Assembly (NCBI RefSeq): GCF_002532045.1
Contig: NZ_NWTG01000004.1
Coordinates: forward strand, 372,001 to 436,000
Direction of reading: 5' to 3'
Origin: Bradyrhizobium sp. C9
GTDB lineage: Bacteria > Pseudomonadota > Alphaproteobacteria > Rhizobiales > Xanthobacteraceae
DNA length: 64,000 nucleotides
Both the position numbers and the translations under genes were made by a program. Position 1 is the stretch's first letter; every line of letters starts with the position of its first letter. Shown here piece after piece: positions 54,474 through 61,888 of the stretch. The notes under the pieces are model-generated. The model was not told the DNA's origin, did not search any database, and saw only the letters and a list, made by a program, of their open reading frames with translations.

Positions 54474-55565
54474 TCACGGTTGCGGCGGGTAAAGATGAAC
54501 GTCACCGCAATAATCGACGATACGGTACTGCCGTTCCGGCGAATCTTCACTTTCGCGGGAAGCCGGCTGCGACAAATAGGTCGGGCCGATCGGCGCCTTG
54601 CCGTAGCCACCGGGAATGTCGAGCACGTAATCCGGCTGGCACAGTCCGGAGACGCGCCCGCGCAACGCCCGCATCAATTCCTGCCCGGCTTCGATCGTGG
54701 TGCGCAAATGCGCGGTGCCGGGCGCAAGGTCGCCATGATGCAGATAATAGGGCTTGATCCGGCACTCGACGAAGGCGCGCATCAGCGCCGCGAGCGTCGC
54801 GGCATCGTCGTTGACGCCACGCAGCAGGACCGACTGGCTGACCAATGGGATGCCGGCATCGGCAAGGCGTGCACAGGCGGCGCGGGCATTGGCCCCCAGC
54901 TCGCGAGGATGGTTGGCGTGGATGGCGATCCAGGTCGTCGCCCCTTCGACCCGCAGCGCCGCGATCATGTCCGGATTGATGCGTTCGGGATCGGCGATCG
55001 GGACACGGCTGTGCAGGCGGATGATCTTCACGTGATCGATGGCGGCGAGATCGGCCATGATCTCCGACAGCCGGCGCGACGACAGCATCAGGGGATCGCC
55101 GCCGGTCAGGATGACTTCCCAGACTTCTTGATGGGCACGGATGTACTCCAGCCCGGCGCGGTAGGCATCGTCGGACAAGGCCGAGGCCTTGCCGGGCCCG
55201 ACCATTTCGCGCCGGAAACAGAACCGGCAATAGACCGCGCAGACATGGACGAGCTTGAACAACACCCGGTCCGGATAGCGATGCACGATCCCGGCGACCG
55301 GCGAATGCGCATCGTCGCCGATCGGATCGGCGTTCTCACCCGGCTGCTCCACGAGCTCGTCAGCGCTCGGGATGAACTGCCGCGCGATCGGGTCGTTGGC
55401 GTCGGCCGGATCGATCAGCGCCACGAGCTCCGGTGTCACCGCGACTGCATAGCGCGCGGCCACCTGTTCGAGCTCGGCGAGTGCTGCGACAGGCACGAGG
55501 CCGGCATCGGCCAGCTCGCGCGGCTGACGCAGCGTTGCCGCCAGTTTCGGATCGATCCTGTTCAT
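54474..55565 (-). CDS. epmB: EF-P beta-lysylation protein EpmB (lysine 2,3-aminomutase family)
   Basis: Radical-SAM, PLP-dependent conversion of L-alpha-lysine to beta-lysine for modification of EF-P. The 363-residue protein has the radical-SAM Cys triad C109-x3-C113-x2-C116 (H-V-C-A-V-Y-C-R-F-C-F), the T-G-G-D-P-L glycine motif and the C-terminal PLP region (Y-Y-L-H-H-G-D and D-I-P-G-G-Y-G-K). Start overlaps the epmA stop by four bases. Presence next to epmA and efp favours EpmB over catabolic lysine aminomutase. Confidence 0.93.
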   Translation of the reverse strand: MNRIDPKLAATLRQPRELADAGLVPVAALAELEQVAARYAVAVTPELVALIDPADANDPIARQFIPSADELVEQPGENADPIGDDAHSPVAGIVHRYPDRVLFKLVHVCAVYCRFCFRREMVGPGKASALSDDAYRAGLEYIRAHQEVWEVILTGGDPLMLSSRRLSEIMADLAAIDHVKIIRLHSRVPIADPERINPDMIAALRVEGATTWIAIHANHPRELGANARAACARLADAGIPLVSQSVLLRGVNDDAATLAALMRAFVECRIKPYYLHHGDLAPGTAHLRTTIEAGQELMRALRGRVSGLCQPDYVLDIPGGYGKAPIGPTYLSQPASRESEDSPERQYRIVDYCGDVHLYPPQP

Positions 55566-56614
55566 GTCTCTCCTGCAGGCGGTGTCCAGACCACCTGGTC
55601 AATTCGGGGCGCGCCGCTCGCCAGCATTACCAGCCGGTCGAAGCCCAGTGCGACGCCGCTCGCCTCGGGCATCTGGCCGACGGCGGCAAGGAAATCGTCG
55701 TCGAGCGGATAGCGCTCGCCGTAGCGGCGGGCCTTCTCGTCCATCGCTGCGGTGAAACGATGGCGCTGCTCGGCCGCATCGGTCAACTCGCCAAAGCCGT
55801 TGGCGAGCTCGACACCGCAGGCATAGACCTCGAAGCGCTCGGCGACGCGAGGCTCGCCTGCCTTGGTGCGCGCCAGCGCGGCCTCGGGCGACGGGTATTC
55901 GAACAGTACCGTCAGGCGGCCCTGTCCGAGATTGGGCTCGACGTGCTCGACAAGCACCTTGCTGAAGATGTCCGACCAGGTGTCGTCATCGGCGATCCGC
56001 ACCCGCTCGCGCGCGGCTGACGCCAGCGCCCCGCGATCGCCCTCGCCGCCCGAGATCGTGGCCAGCAGGTCGATGCCGGCGAAGCGCTCGAAACCTGCGG
56101 CCACCGTCAGCAACTCCGGCTCGGCAAACGGATCGGCCATCCTGCCGCGGAATGAAAACCGTCCGATCCCGGTCGCCTGCGCGGCGTGGGCGATCACGAC
56201 AATGGTGTCGGCCATGATGGCGTCGTAACCGGCATTGGCGCGGTACCATTCCAGCATGGTGAATTCGGGCAAATGCAGGTCGCCGCGCTCGCGATCGCGG
56301 AACACCCGCGCGAACTCGTAGATCTTGGGCTCGCCGGCCGCGAGCAGCTTCTTGCAGGCGAACTCGGGCGAGGTGCGCAGATAGCGTGGCGCCAGTTCGC
56401 CATCGGCCCGCCTGAGTTCGGTACGCGGGGCGTGCAGATGCGTCTCATTGCCCGGCGAGATCTGCAGGATGGCGGTCTCGACCTCGGCAAAACCCTGTTC
56501 CTCGAACCAGGCCCGCAGCGCCCGCGTGATCGCGGTCCGCGCCTGCAGGAAGGGCCTGCGGTCGGCGTAGCGCGACGGCGTCCACCAGGGCGATGGCTGG
56601 TCATGGGCGGTCAT
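55562..56614 (-). CDS. epmA: EF-P lysine lysyltransferase EpmA (PoxA/GenX)
   Basis: A class II LysRS-like enzyme lacking the anticodon domain that joins (R)-beta-lysine to a Lys of EF-P. The 350-residue product shows the synthetase catalytic core: F-x-E-V-E-T (motif 1 region), Y-L-R-T-S-P-E-F with F-A-R-V-F-R-D-R-E-R (motif 2) and G-V-A-L-G-F-D-R-L-V-M-L (motif 3). ATG at 56614 (M-T-A-H-D-Q-P-S-P-W-W) is used; an ATG five codons upstream is possible. First gene of a minus-strand operon with epmB, divergent from efp. Confidence 0.94.
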   Translation of the reverse strand: MTAHDQPSPWWTPSRYADRRPFLQARTAITRALRAWFEEQGFAEVETAILQISPGNETHLHAPRTELRRADGELAPRYLRTSPEFACKKLLAAGEPKIYEFARVFRDRERGDLHLPEFTMLEWYRANAGYDAIMADTIVVIAHAAQATGIGRFSFRGRMADPFAEPELLTVAAGFERFAGIDLLATISGGEGDRGALASAARERVRIADDDTWSDIFSKVLVEHVEPNLGQGRLTVLFEYPSPEAALARTKAGEPRVAERFEVYACGVELANGFGELTDAAEQRHRFTAAMDEKARRYGERYPLDDDFLAAVGQMPEASGVALGFDRLVMLASGAPRIDQVVWTPPAGET

Positions 56615-56811
56615 CGGCCGGGCGCCCAAGTGGCTACGGATTCAACATCAACAAGCCATTGCCCCGATTGAAGAGCCAGGCGCAAATCCTTGATTCCATA
56701 CGAATACATGGTCGACACGGCCTTGGTCGCAGCGGAACGCAGCGACGAGTGTCCCTTCTTGTCGAAAGAAGCCGGCATTGTCCATGTGCAGCCTCGGCTG
56801 AACCTGGGCAA

Positions 56812-56864
56812 GCGGCCCGAATTCGGGCGGCGGGAACGGTCGGCAAACCGCCGAATTCGGCCGC
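56812..56864. repeat. Inverted repeat in the epmA-efp intergenic region
   Basis: GCGGCCCGAATTCGG (56812-56826) and CCGAATTCGGCCGC (56851-56864) form a long dyad with one bulge and a 24-nt spacer. It lies in the 363-bp divergent region (56615-56977) and is 114 bp before the efp start, where it could serve as a regulator site or RNA hairpin in the efp leader. No gene was seen in the region. Confidence 0.65.
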
Positions 56865-56977
56865 AAAAGACTGGCATCTCAGGGACAAATCAGTATGTTG
56901 CAGCCCGAAATCGCCGCCACGGCCGAGGGGCTGCCGGTCCGGTTTGCGCCCCCGTTCTCAAATTCAGGAAAACACCT

Positions 56978-57544
56978 TTGAAAGTCATCGCCAGTTCCAT
57001 CCGCAAGGGCAACATCATCGAGCAGGATGGCAAGCTCTATGTGGTCCTCTCCGCCGAAAACATTCATCCCGGCAAGGGCACCCCCGTCAGCCAGATCGAA
57101 ATGCGCCGCATCGGCGACGGCGTGAAGGTGTCGGAGCGCTACAAGACCACCGACCAGGTCGAGAAGGCCACCGTCGAGGACCACAACTACAACTACCTCT
57201 ACGAGGACGCCGACGGCTTCCACTTCATGAACAACGACAACTACGACCAGGTCCAGGTCTCCAAGGAGATCGTCGGTTCGTCGGCGCCGTATTTGCAGGA
57301 GAACATGACCGTGAAGCTGTCGATGCACGACGGCAATCCGGTCGCGATCCAGTTGCCCCAGCGCGTGACGCTGGAAGTGGTGGAGACCGAGCCCGTCACC
57401 AAGGGTCAGACCGCCTCCTCGTCGTACAAGCCGGCGATGCTGTCCAACGGCATCCGCACCGGCGTGCCGCCGCACGTGTCCACCGGTACGCGCATCGTCG
57501 TGATGACCGAGGATGGTTCCTACGTCGAACGCGCCAAGGATTGA
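56978..57544 (+). CDS. efp: Elongation factor P
   Basis: Rescues ribosomes stalled at polyproline stretches. The 188-residue product begins, with a TTG start, [12 protein letters not shown] and carries the modifiable Lys33 at the tip of domain I ([10 protein letters not shown]), followed by two OB domains and the terminal S-Y-V-E-R-A. The TTG at 56978 is chosen because it starts the conserved N-terminus and has CAGGAA about eight bases upstream; no ATG fits. With epmA and epmB across the divergent promoter, beta-lysylation of Lys33 is expected. Confidence 0.94.
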   Translation: MKVIASSIRKGNIIEQDGKLYVVLSAENIHPGKGTPVSQIEMRRIGDGVKVSERYKTTDQVEKATVEDHNYNYLYEDADGFHFMNNDNYDQVQVSKEIVGSSAPYLQENMTVKLSMHDGNPVAIQLPQRVTLEVVETEPVTKGQTASSSYKPAMLSNGIRTGVPPHVSTGTRIVVMTEDGSYVERAKD

Positions 57545-57617
57545 GCGGAAGGATTGAGGGGCCCGGCGCGGTGACATGATCATCACCGCGCATCAGGTTG
57601 TTGTTCAGCCTCAAATT

Positions 57618-57659
57618 TTCCGGAAAACTGCTACACACTTTTCCGGAACTTGCTCTAAT
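57618..57659. repeat. Partial copy of a TTTTCCGG-containing repeat
   Basis: TTTTCCGGAAAA (palindrome) followed by CACACTTTTCCGG and CTTGCTCT. The second part matches the inner and right end of the repeat at 35551-35623. It lies between efp and the M23-like gene. Confidence 0.55.
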
Positions 57660-57691
57660 CTCTCGCGATCAGACATGACCCGGGGAGTGCA

Positions 57692-59278
57692 GTGAACAGG
57701 ACGGTCGTCAGCTTCATCAGTTGCTGGCTGGCAGCCCTGCTCTTGCCTCCTCCCGGCGCTTATGCCGACGAATTCCGGACGCCTTCGATCTCGGCTATGC
57801 GGGTCGAATGGCGCTCCGTGCTCGACCAGCTCCGGCAAGAGATCACCTCCCGCCCGGACATCGCCTCCAGCTTCACATTCGCCGGACAACGCCGCGTCCC
57901 GGCCACCGATCCGCGGTCGACGCCCGCGCTGGTGCAGCTGAACGCTGTGACGTCGCAGCTCTTCCCCGGCATTGCGCAGAGCCCGATTCCGGTGCTGCTG
58001 CCTTTCGACCCCGCAAGCTACCTCGACGCCCGACAGAACGGCGCACCGGACAACGTGCCGATTGCGCGCTACCAGGCCGACTTCCGCGCGGCTGACGTCT
58101 TCCACGCCGGCGCGGCCGGCTATGACGCGGTGTTCTCGCTCGACCCGGGCGTCGGCGACGGCATGCCGCAGCGGACCTTTGCCAAGCCGGTCGAGGTGCA
58201 GATCTCGGGCTCGATCCTGGTCTACGACCTCGCCGACCGGCTCGGCGGCAAGGGCGAGCCGGTCAAGACGCTGGCCGCGCAGTTTCCGGACCTGCGCCGC
58301 TTCATCCGCGAAGGCTATGTGCGCTACGCCTTCACCCGCTTCGGGATTCCCTATGTCGTCTCGATCCAGTGCCTCGACAGCGCGCCGCGGCCGAAGCGGC
58401 TGGCCTGCCGCGAGGCCACTCCGGTGGCGGAGCGCTTCCTGAAGGCGTTGCACATCGCCGGCGGGCAACCGTCGCGGCCGCGCAGGGACATCGCCTCCGG
58501 CATCGCCGAGCGGCCGATGGTTCAATCAGCTGACTTTACCTACCGCCCGAGCGGCGACATCGTCGCGGGCAGCGGCGGCCGCAGGCAGCAGGGTGGTCAC
58601 GCCGATTTCACCGCCTATTCGCAGATCCGCTTTCCGCTCGACAAGGCGCCGGCCTTCGCGCACTCGCAATCCTTCGCCCGGCGCAAGGCAGGCGCGACGG
58701 TCGACGAGTATCCCTGGCAGGACAATTTCTGCGAGGCGCGCAGCTTTGAGGTCGGCCAATGCGCCAGCGGCTACGGCCATCAGGGCCAGGATATCAGGCC
58801 GGGCGCGTGTCCGGCCGACAGCAAGGACGGTTGCGATCCCAGGCAGCAGGCGGTCGTCGCGGTGCGCGACAGTGTCGTGATCCGCTCGGCGCAGCAGCAG
58901 GCCGCGACATTGCAGGTCAACACAAGCACCGAGCATGTCCGCTTCCGCTACATGCACATGAACCCGTCAGTGATGGACGCCGACGGCCTGCTCAATGGAC
59001 GCCGCCTCAGCGAGGGCGAGAAGATCGGCGTGGTCTCGAACTATCTCGACCATCCCAACGGCACGTCACGGCATCTGCATTTCGACGTGCAGGTGTTCAC
59101 GCGCGACGGCTGGCTCTGGGTCAATCCCTACACCACGCTGGTGTCGGCCTATGAACGGCTGATCCGCGGCCGCGGCCACGAGATCGGACCGGAGCCTGGA
59201 CCTGCGGCCGCGGTGGCGCACGCCCTGCCCGATGACGTCGTGCATCGCATCGACACCCAGGAAGGCGGCGGCAATTAG
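57692..59278 (+). CDS. Exported M23-family (LytM-like) peptidase
   Basis: A 528-residue exported protein. A short signal sequence (I-S-C-W-L-A-A-L-L-L-P-P-P-G-A-Y-A) precedes a long N-terminal region of unknown fold. The C-terminal third contains the M23 pattern G-Y-G-H-Q-G-Q-D-I-R (first His and Asp) and R-H-L-H-F-D-V-Q (H-x-H), suggesting a zinc murein endopeptidase. The start is GTG at 57692 with GGGGAG upstream. The extra 350-residue N-terminal part is unusual for the family, so the substrate is uncertain. Confidence 0.82.
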   Translation: MNRTVVSFISCWLAALLLPPPGAYADEFRTPSISAMRVEWRSVLDQLRQEITSRPDIASSFTFAGQRRVPATDPRSTPALVQLNAVTSQLFPGIAQSPIPVLLPFDPASYLDARQNGAPDNVPIARYQADFRAADVFHAGAAGYDAVFSLDPGVGDGMPQRTFAKPVEVQISGSILVYDLADRLGGKGEPVKTLAAQFPDLRRFIREGYVRYAFTRFGIPYVVSIQCLDSAPRPKRLACREATPVAERFLKALHIAGGQPSRPRRDIASGIAERPMVQSADFTYRPSGDIVAGSGGRRQQGGHADFTAYSQIRFPLDKAPAFAHSQSFARRKAGATVDEYPWQDNFCEARSFEVGQCASGYGHQGQDIRPGACPADSKDGCDPRQQAVVAVRDSVVIRSAQQQAATLQVNTSTEHVRFRYMHMNPSVMDADGLLNGRRLSEGEKIGVVSNYLDHPNGTSRHLHFDVQVFTRDGWLWVNPYTTLVSAYERLIRGRGHEIGPEPGPAAAVAHALPDDVVHRIDTQEGGGN

Positions 59279-59810
59279 CGCGTGGTCGAGCGAAGCCTGT
59301 CCCGCACTTGATGCGGGATGGACACCGGTTCGGGGCGCACTGCCAAAATATCGAAAACAACCCCATGCACAGTAGCCGGCGGCCGCCGTCACCCAACACG
59401 ACGACTTGACACGTCGGGCAACTCAGCGGCATCATTCCATTATTCCGAAATCGTGCAACCGCCGCTCGCGTTGGAGGCCATCGGCTCCGTCGACTCCGCT
59501 TTCCGGAACGTCCGTTCCGGTGGGGCACACGGCTTGCAGAACGCCGGCGGCGCAATCATGGACGATGGCCCCCAATATTATCCCACGCCCCTCTCCGTCG
59601 GCGGCCGCAAAGCGCCGACGAAGGAACTCGCGCGTGCCAGAGCGGTCACGACGATCCTCGCACCGCATTCGACCGAGAGGCGCGCTGCCATGCCGTCAAT
59701 GCCGGCCACACGCGGCTGGAGATCAAGTGCTCGCGCCGCAAGACGCCGCGCACGAAAGAGGCACGTGCCAAAGTTCACCGATACCGGCCGAGACCTGGTC
59801 GCGTGAAATG

Positions 59811-59839
59811 AAAAGGGGCCGTGCCGCGAGACGGCCCCT
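59811..59839 (-). terminator. Rho-independent terminator, minus direction
   Basis: Perfect 9-bp stem AGGGGCCGT / ACGGCCCCT with an 8-nt loop, followed on the minus strand by TTTCATTTC. No coding gene reads into it from the right, so it may end a small RNA. Confidence 0.7.
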
Positions 59840-60021
59840 CAACCGGAACCTGAAAATTGCTTCGGGATGAAATCTTGCCCCGGTCGTCAGGACAATTAGC
59901 GCCAAATGCGGCCGAGATGGATTTCGTGGAATCCCGGTGACGAGATGGCGCCCAAAGAAACGGCCCCAGCACCTTTGGGGGCGGCAGCTCACATGCTGTC
60001 GCATTTTTTTTCGAACACCTC

Positions 60022-60050
60022 TTGACACTTTTCGAGCCCGATTTAACTCG
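60022..60050 (+). promoter_or_regulatory. Candidate promoter of the heat-shock operon
   Basis: TTGACA at 60022-60027 is a perfect -35 hexamer; a poor -10 (TTTAAC or TTAACT at 60042-60048) follows with 14-15 bp spacing. Transcription from here would begin just before the ROSE element. The -10 is weak, so the exact site is uncertain. Confidence 0.4.
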
Positions 60051-60057
60051 TGACACG

Positions 60058-60158
60058 TCGGTCCGCGTGGCCGATCACCTGGACGCCAGTCGGGTCCAGG
60101 CGTAACGGGCACCGGTCGTGTCCGGTGCTTCTCATACCCATCTTGCTCTTTGGAGGAT
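60058..60158 (+). ncRNA. ROSE-type RNA thermometer in the small heat-shock gene leader
   Basis: Four consecutive stem-loops fit the ROSE layout: TCGG/CCGA (60058-60074), ACGCC/GGCGT (60083-60103), GCACCGG/CCGGTGC (60109-60128) and the last hairpin (60140-60158) in which ATCTTGCTC faces GGAGGAT, hiding the ribosome site. The T-T-G-C-T motif opposite the Shine-Dalgarno is the hallmark of ROSE elements that repress Bradyrhizobium small heat-shock genes at low temperature. Confidence 0.85.
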
Positions 60159-60164
60159 TTGGCT

Positions 60165-60620
60165 ATGCGCACGTACGATTTCTCTCCCCTCTTCCGGTCG
60201 ACGATCGGGTTCGACCGTCTCTTCGATCTGGCCGAGACAGCTCAGCGGGCCACCGAAGACAACTACCCACCCTACAACATCGAACGACTTGCCGAAGACC
60301 GCTACCAGATAGCGCTCGCGGTCGCCGGCTTCTCACCGGACGAGATCTCGGTTACCGCCGAGCAGAACGTCCTGACGATCGAGGGCAACAAGGTCGAAAA
60401 AGCAGACCGCGACTATCTCTATCAAGGTATCTCGACCCGTCGATTCAGGCGGCAATTCAGCTTGGCGGACCATGTCCTGGTGAAGAACGCCGCGTTCGAC
60501 AATGGTCTGCTCAGGATCGAGCTGGCACGCGAAATTCCGGAAGCCATGAAGCCGCGGCGGATCGCGATCAACGCAACGCAGCCGAACCGGCCGCAACAGC
60601 TCGAATCAGCTGCAGCGTGA
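60165..60620 (+). CDS. Small heat-shock protein, Hsp20/IbpA family
   Basis: ATP-independent holdase chaperone of 151 residues. It starts M-R-T-Y-D-F-S-P-L-F-R-S-T-I-G-F-D-R-L-F, as class A rhizobial sHsps do, and has an alpha-crystallin domain (about 35-130) with Y-N-I-E-R, F-x-x-x-F-S-L-A-D and G-L-L-R-I-E-L. GGAGGA lies 8-13 bases upstream inside the ROSE hairpin, which makes translation heat-dependent. Four small genes follow on the same strand. Confidence 0.95.
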   Translation: MRTYDFSPLFRSTIGFDRLFDLAETAQRATEDNYPPYNIERLAEDRYQIALAVAGFSPDEISVTAEQNVLTIEGNKVEKADRDYLYQGISTRRFRRQFSLADHVLVKNAAFDNGLLRIELAREIPEAMKPRRIAINATQPNRPQQLESAAA

Positions 60621-60693
60621 CGCACGAGCAGCCGCGTTCGGAACGCCGAGCGCGGCCTCAACATTCAATTCTCGTCTTAGAACGGAGGCAAAC

Positions 60694-61005
60694 ATGCGGC
60701 CGACGACCGCTGAAGTCATTTGTTTGAGATCTGACCGCAGTAAGGCGCGGTTCAATCATCCCCGGGATGTCTTGGCGGATCTCTCCCTGACCACGGAAGA
60801 AAAACGCGCGCTCCTGGCGTCGTGGGCGTCTGACGCTGCCGCGGTCCCGTGTCGTCCGGACTTACGGGCGCCAACAGAGCTGCGATCACCGGCAACGATC
60901 GACGCAATTCTCGACGCGCTATGTCGTCTCGATAGCGATCCTCATCATCCGCCGGGCGGCAAGCCCCACCGTCTTCGCTCAACGGTACGTCCGCTGGCGG
61001 CGTAG
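60694..61005 (+). CDS. Heat-shock-operon small protein 1, unknown
   Basis: A 103-residue basic protein: M-R-P-T-T-A-E-V-I-C-L-R-S, then F-N-H-P-R-D-V-L-A-D-L-S-L-T-T-E-E-K-R-A-L-L-A-S-W-A-S-D. The middle block (P-x-D-V-L-x-D-x-x-L-x-x-x-E-K-R-x-x-L-x-x-W-A-S-D-A) recurs, from memory, in small proteins beside rhizobial sHsp genes. No domain of known function. GGAGGC precedes the ATG by 5-10 bases. Confidence 0.85.
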   Translation: MRPTTAEVICLRSDRSKARFNHPRDVLADLSLTTEEKRALLASWASDAAAVPCRPDLRAPTELRSPATIDAILDALCRLDSDPHHPPGGKPHRLRSTVRPLAA

Positions 61006-61014
61006 GAGGGTGAT

Positions 61015-61314
61015 ATGAATGACATCAATCTTCCGAAACACATCGTAGACAGAATCGAAGCCCGCTGGTGCGCCAGGCAGGAAAAGCGCGAGATCGTCGA
61101 CCGCCGGCTCGAACAGCTTCGGGCGCATCGCAACAACATCCGGCGGTATCGACGGTTACTCAGCACCAAGCTGAGCGACCTTGAGCGCCAGTTCATCGAA
61201 CGACGTCTTTCCGAGGAATCCTCGGCGATGGAGGCTCTGGCGGCCGACATGCCACCTCTAATACATGAACGGCCATCGCTGAGCGTCGGTAGATCGGAAG
61301 GCACCTCGCCATGA
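61015..61314 (+). CDS. Heat-shock-operon small protein 2, charged coiled-coil
   Basis: A 99-residue Arg/Glu-rich helical protein (M-N-D-I-N-L-P-K-H-I-V-D-R-I-E-A-R-W, then R-R-L-E-Q-L-R-A-H-R-N-N-I-R-R-Y-R-R). It begins 9 bp after the previous gene with GGAGG upstream and overlaps the next by four bases (ATGA). W-A/C-x-R-Q-E-K-R resembles small regulator-like proteins of rhizobial heat-shock loci; function unknown. Confidence 0.82.
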   Translation: MNDINLPKHIVDRIEARWCARQEKREIVDRRLEQLRAHRNNIRRYRRLLSTKLSDLERQFIERRLSEESSAMEALAADMPPLIHERPSLSVGRSEGTSP

Positions 61315-61490
61315 GCACGAAGCAGTTTCTGATACGCGGAAGCGAGAAGGTAATCCGTCACTATCAGTTCTTGCTCGACACTGCCAAATCGGATCAGGAG
61401 CGGGAGAAGTTCGCAAGAAGGATCGACGAAGAGAAGCGCAACCTGGAACGGCTGTTTGCTGATCTCACTCAGGCGGCCCAGGCCGCCTGA
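61311..61490 (+). CDS. Heat-shock-operon small protein 3 (59 aa), helical
   Basis: Starts at the ATGA overlap with the previous stop: M-S-T-K-Q-F-L-I-R-G-S-E-K-V-I-R-H-Y, then F-A-R-R-I-D-E-E-K-R-N-L-E-R-L. Highly charged, predicted as a single long helix, no membrane or signal part. The coupling and matching codon use support a real gene. Function unknown. Confidence 0.78.
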   Translation: MSTKQFLIRGSEKVIRHYQFLLDTAKSDQEREKFARRIDEEKRNLERLFADLTQAAQAA

Positions 61491-61529
61491 TCGGGTTGCC
61501 CATGGACAACGCGTGGATGGCGAGGCTCA

Positions 61530-61760
61530 ATGATGAGAACGCCAATTTCGGCAAGAGATCTCGAGTTGATTGCGCTGCGCGAAATACGCAGTCTTCCCGG
61601 CGGGGAGCACGTATGCCACGTGGAAATCGTCTCAGCGAATGCGGACTGGAGCCTTCATGCATCGGTGCGGGACGGTGGAGATCTCAACCGGATCCAGCAC
61701 GCGACGAGCGTCACGACGACCCGCCTGAAGAATCGGTATCAACTGCGAAGTGATTGGTGA
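61530..61760 (+). CDS. Heat-shock-operon small protein 4 (76 aa), unknown
   Basis: M-M-R-T-P-I-S-A-R-D-L-E-L-I-A-L-R-E-I-R, then G-G-E-H-V-C-H-V-E-I-V-S and N-R-I-Q-H-A-T-S-V-T-T-T-R-L-K-N-R-Y-Q-L. Mixed helix-strand, no signal. It follows the 59-residue gene by 39 bp on the same strand. Two adjacent ATGs (61530, 61533) are possible. The end overlaps a possible minus-strand gene (61711-61872). Confidence 0.72.
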   Translation: MMRTPISARDLELIALREIRSLPGGEHVCHVEIVSANADWSLHASVRDGGDLNRIQHATSVTTTRLKNRYQLRSDW

Positions 61761-61872
61761 GTAACGCCACATTATGGAGCGAGACGTCGGCAAACGCGGG
61801 GACCGATCCGGCCATAAAGCCGATCAGCACGAACGTCGCACCCGCGAGCACGCGCTGGAGGGCGGTCCGCAT
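61711..61872 (-). CDS. Small exported protein (53 aa), possible
   Basis: M-R-T-A-L-Q-R-V-L-A-G-A-T-F-V-L-I-G-F-M is a typical signal peptide ending near V-P-A-F-A; the mature part is only about 25 residues (D-V-S-L-H-N-V-A-L-L-T-N-H-F). It starts 16 bp after the chorismate mutase stop, so may be its operon partner, and its last 50 bp overlap the convergent heat-shock-operon gene. Evidence is limited to the signal peptide and position. Confidence 0.45.
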   Translation of the reverse strand: MRTALQRVLAGATFVLIGFMAGSVPAFADVSLHNVALLTNHFAVDTDSSGGSS

Positions 61873-61888
61873 GGTGAGCCGCGTCCGC

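Larger units (their letters stand above)
59279..60057. other. Long intergenic region with repeat traces and a minus-direction terminator
   Basis: About 780 bp without a convincing gene. At 59284-59337 are pieces of the CGAGCGAAG...GGACACCGG repeat separated by a hairpin (TCCCGCA-CTTGA-TGCGGGA). Frame fragments from 59560 to 59811 include a short zinc-ribbon-like segment. A terminator hairpin facing left lies at 59811-59839, and the end holds the promoter of the heat-shock gene. Confidence 0.5.
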
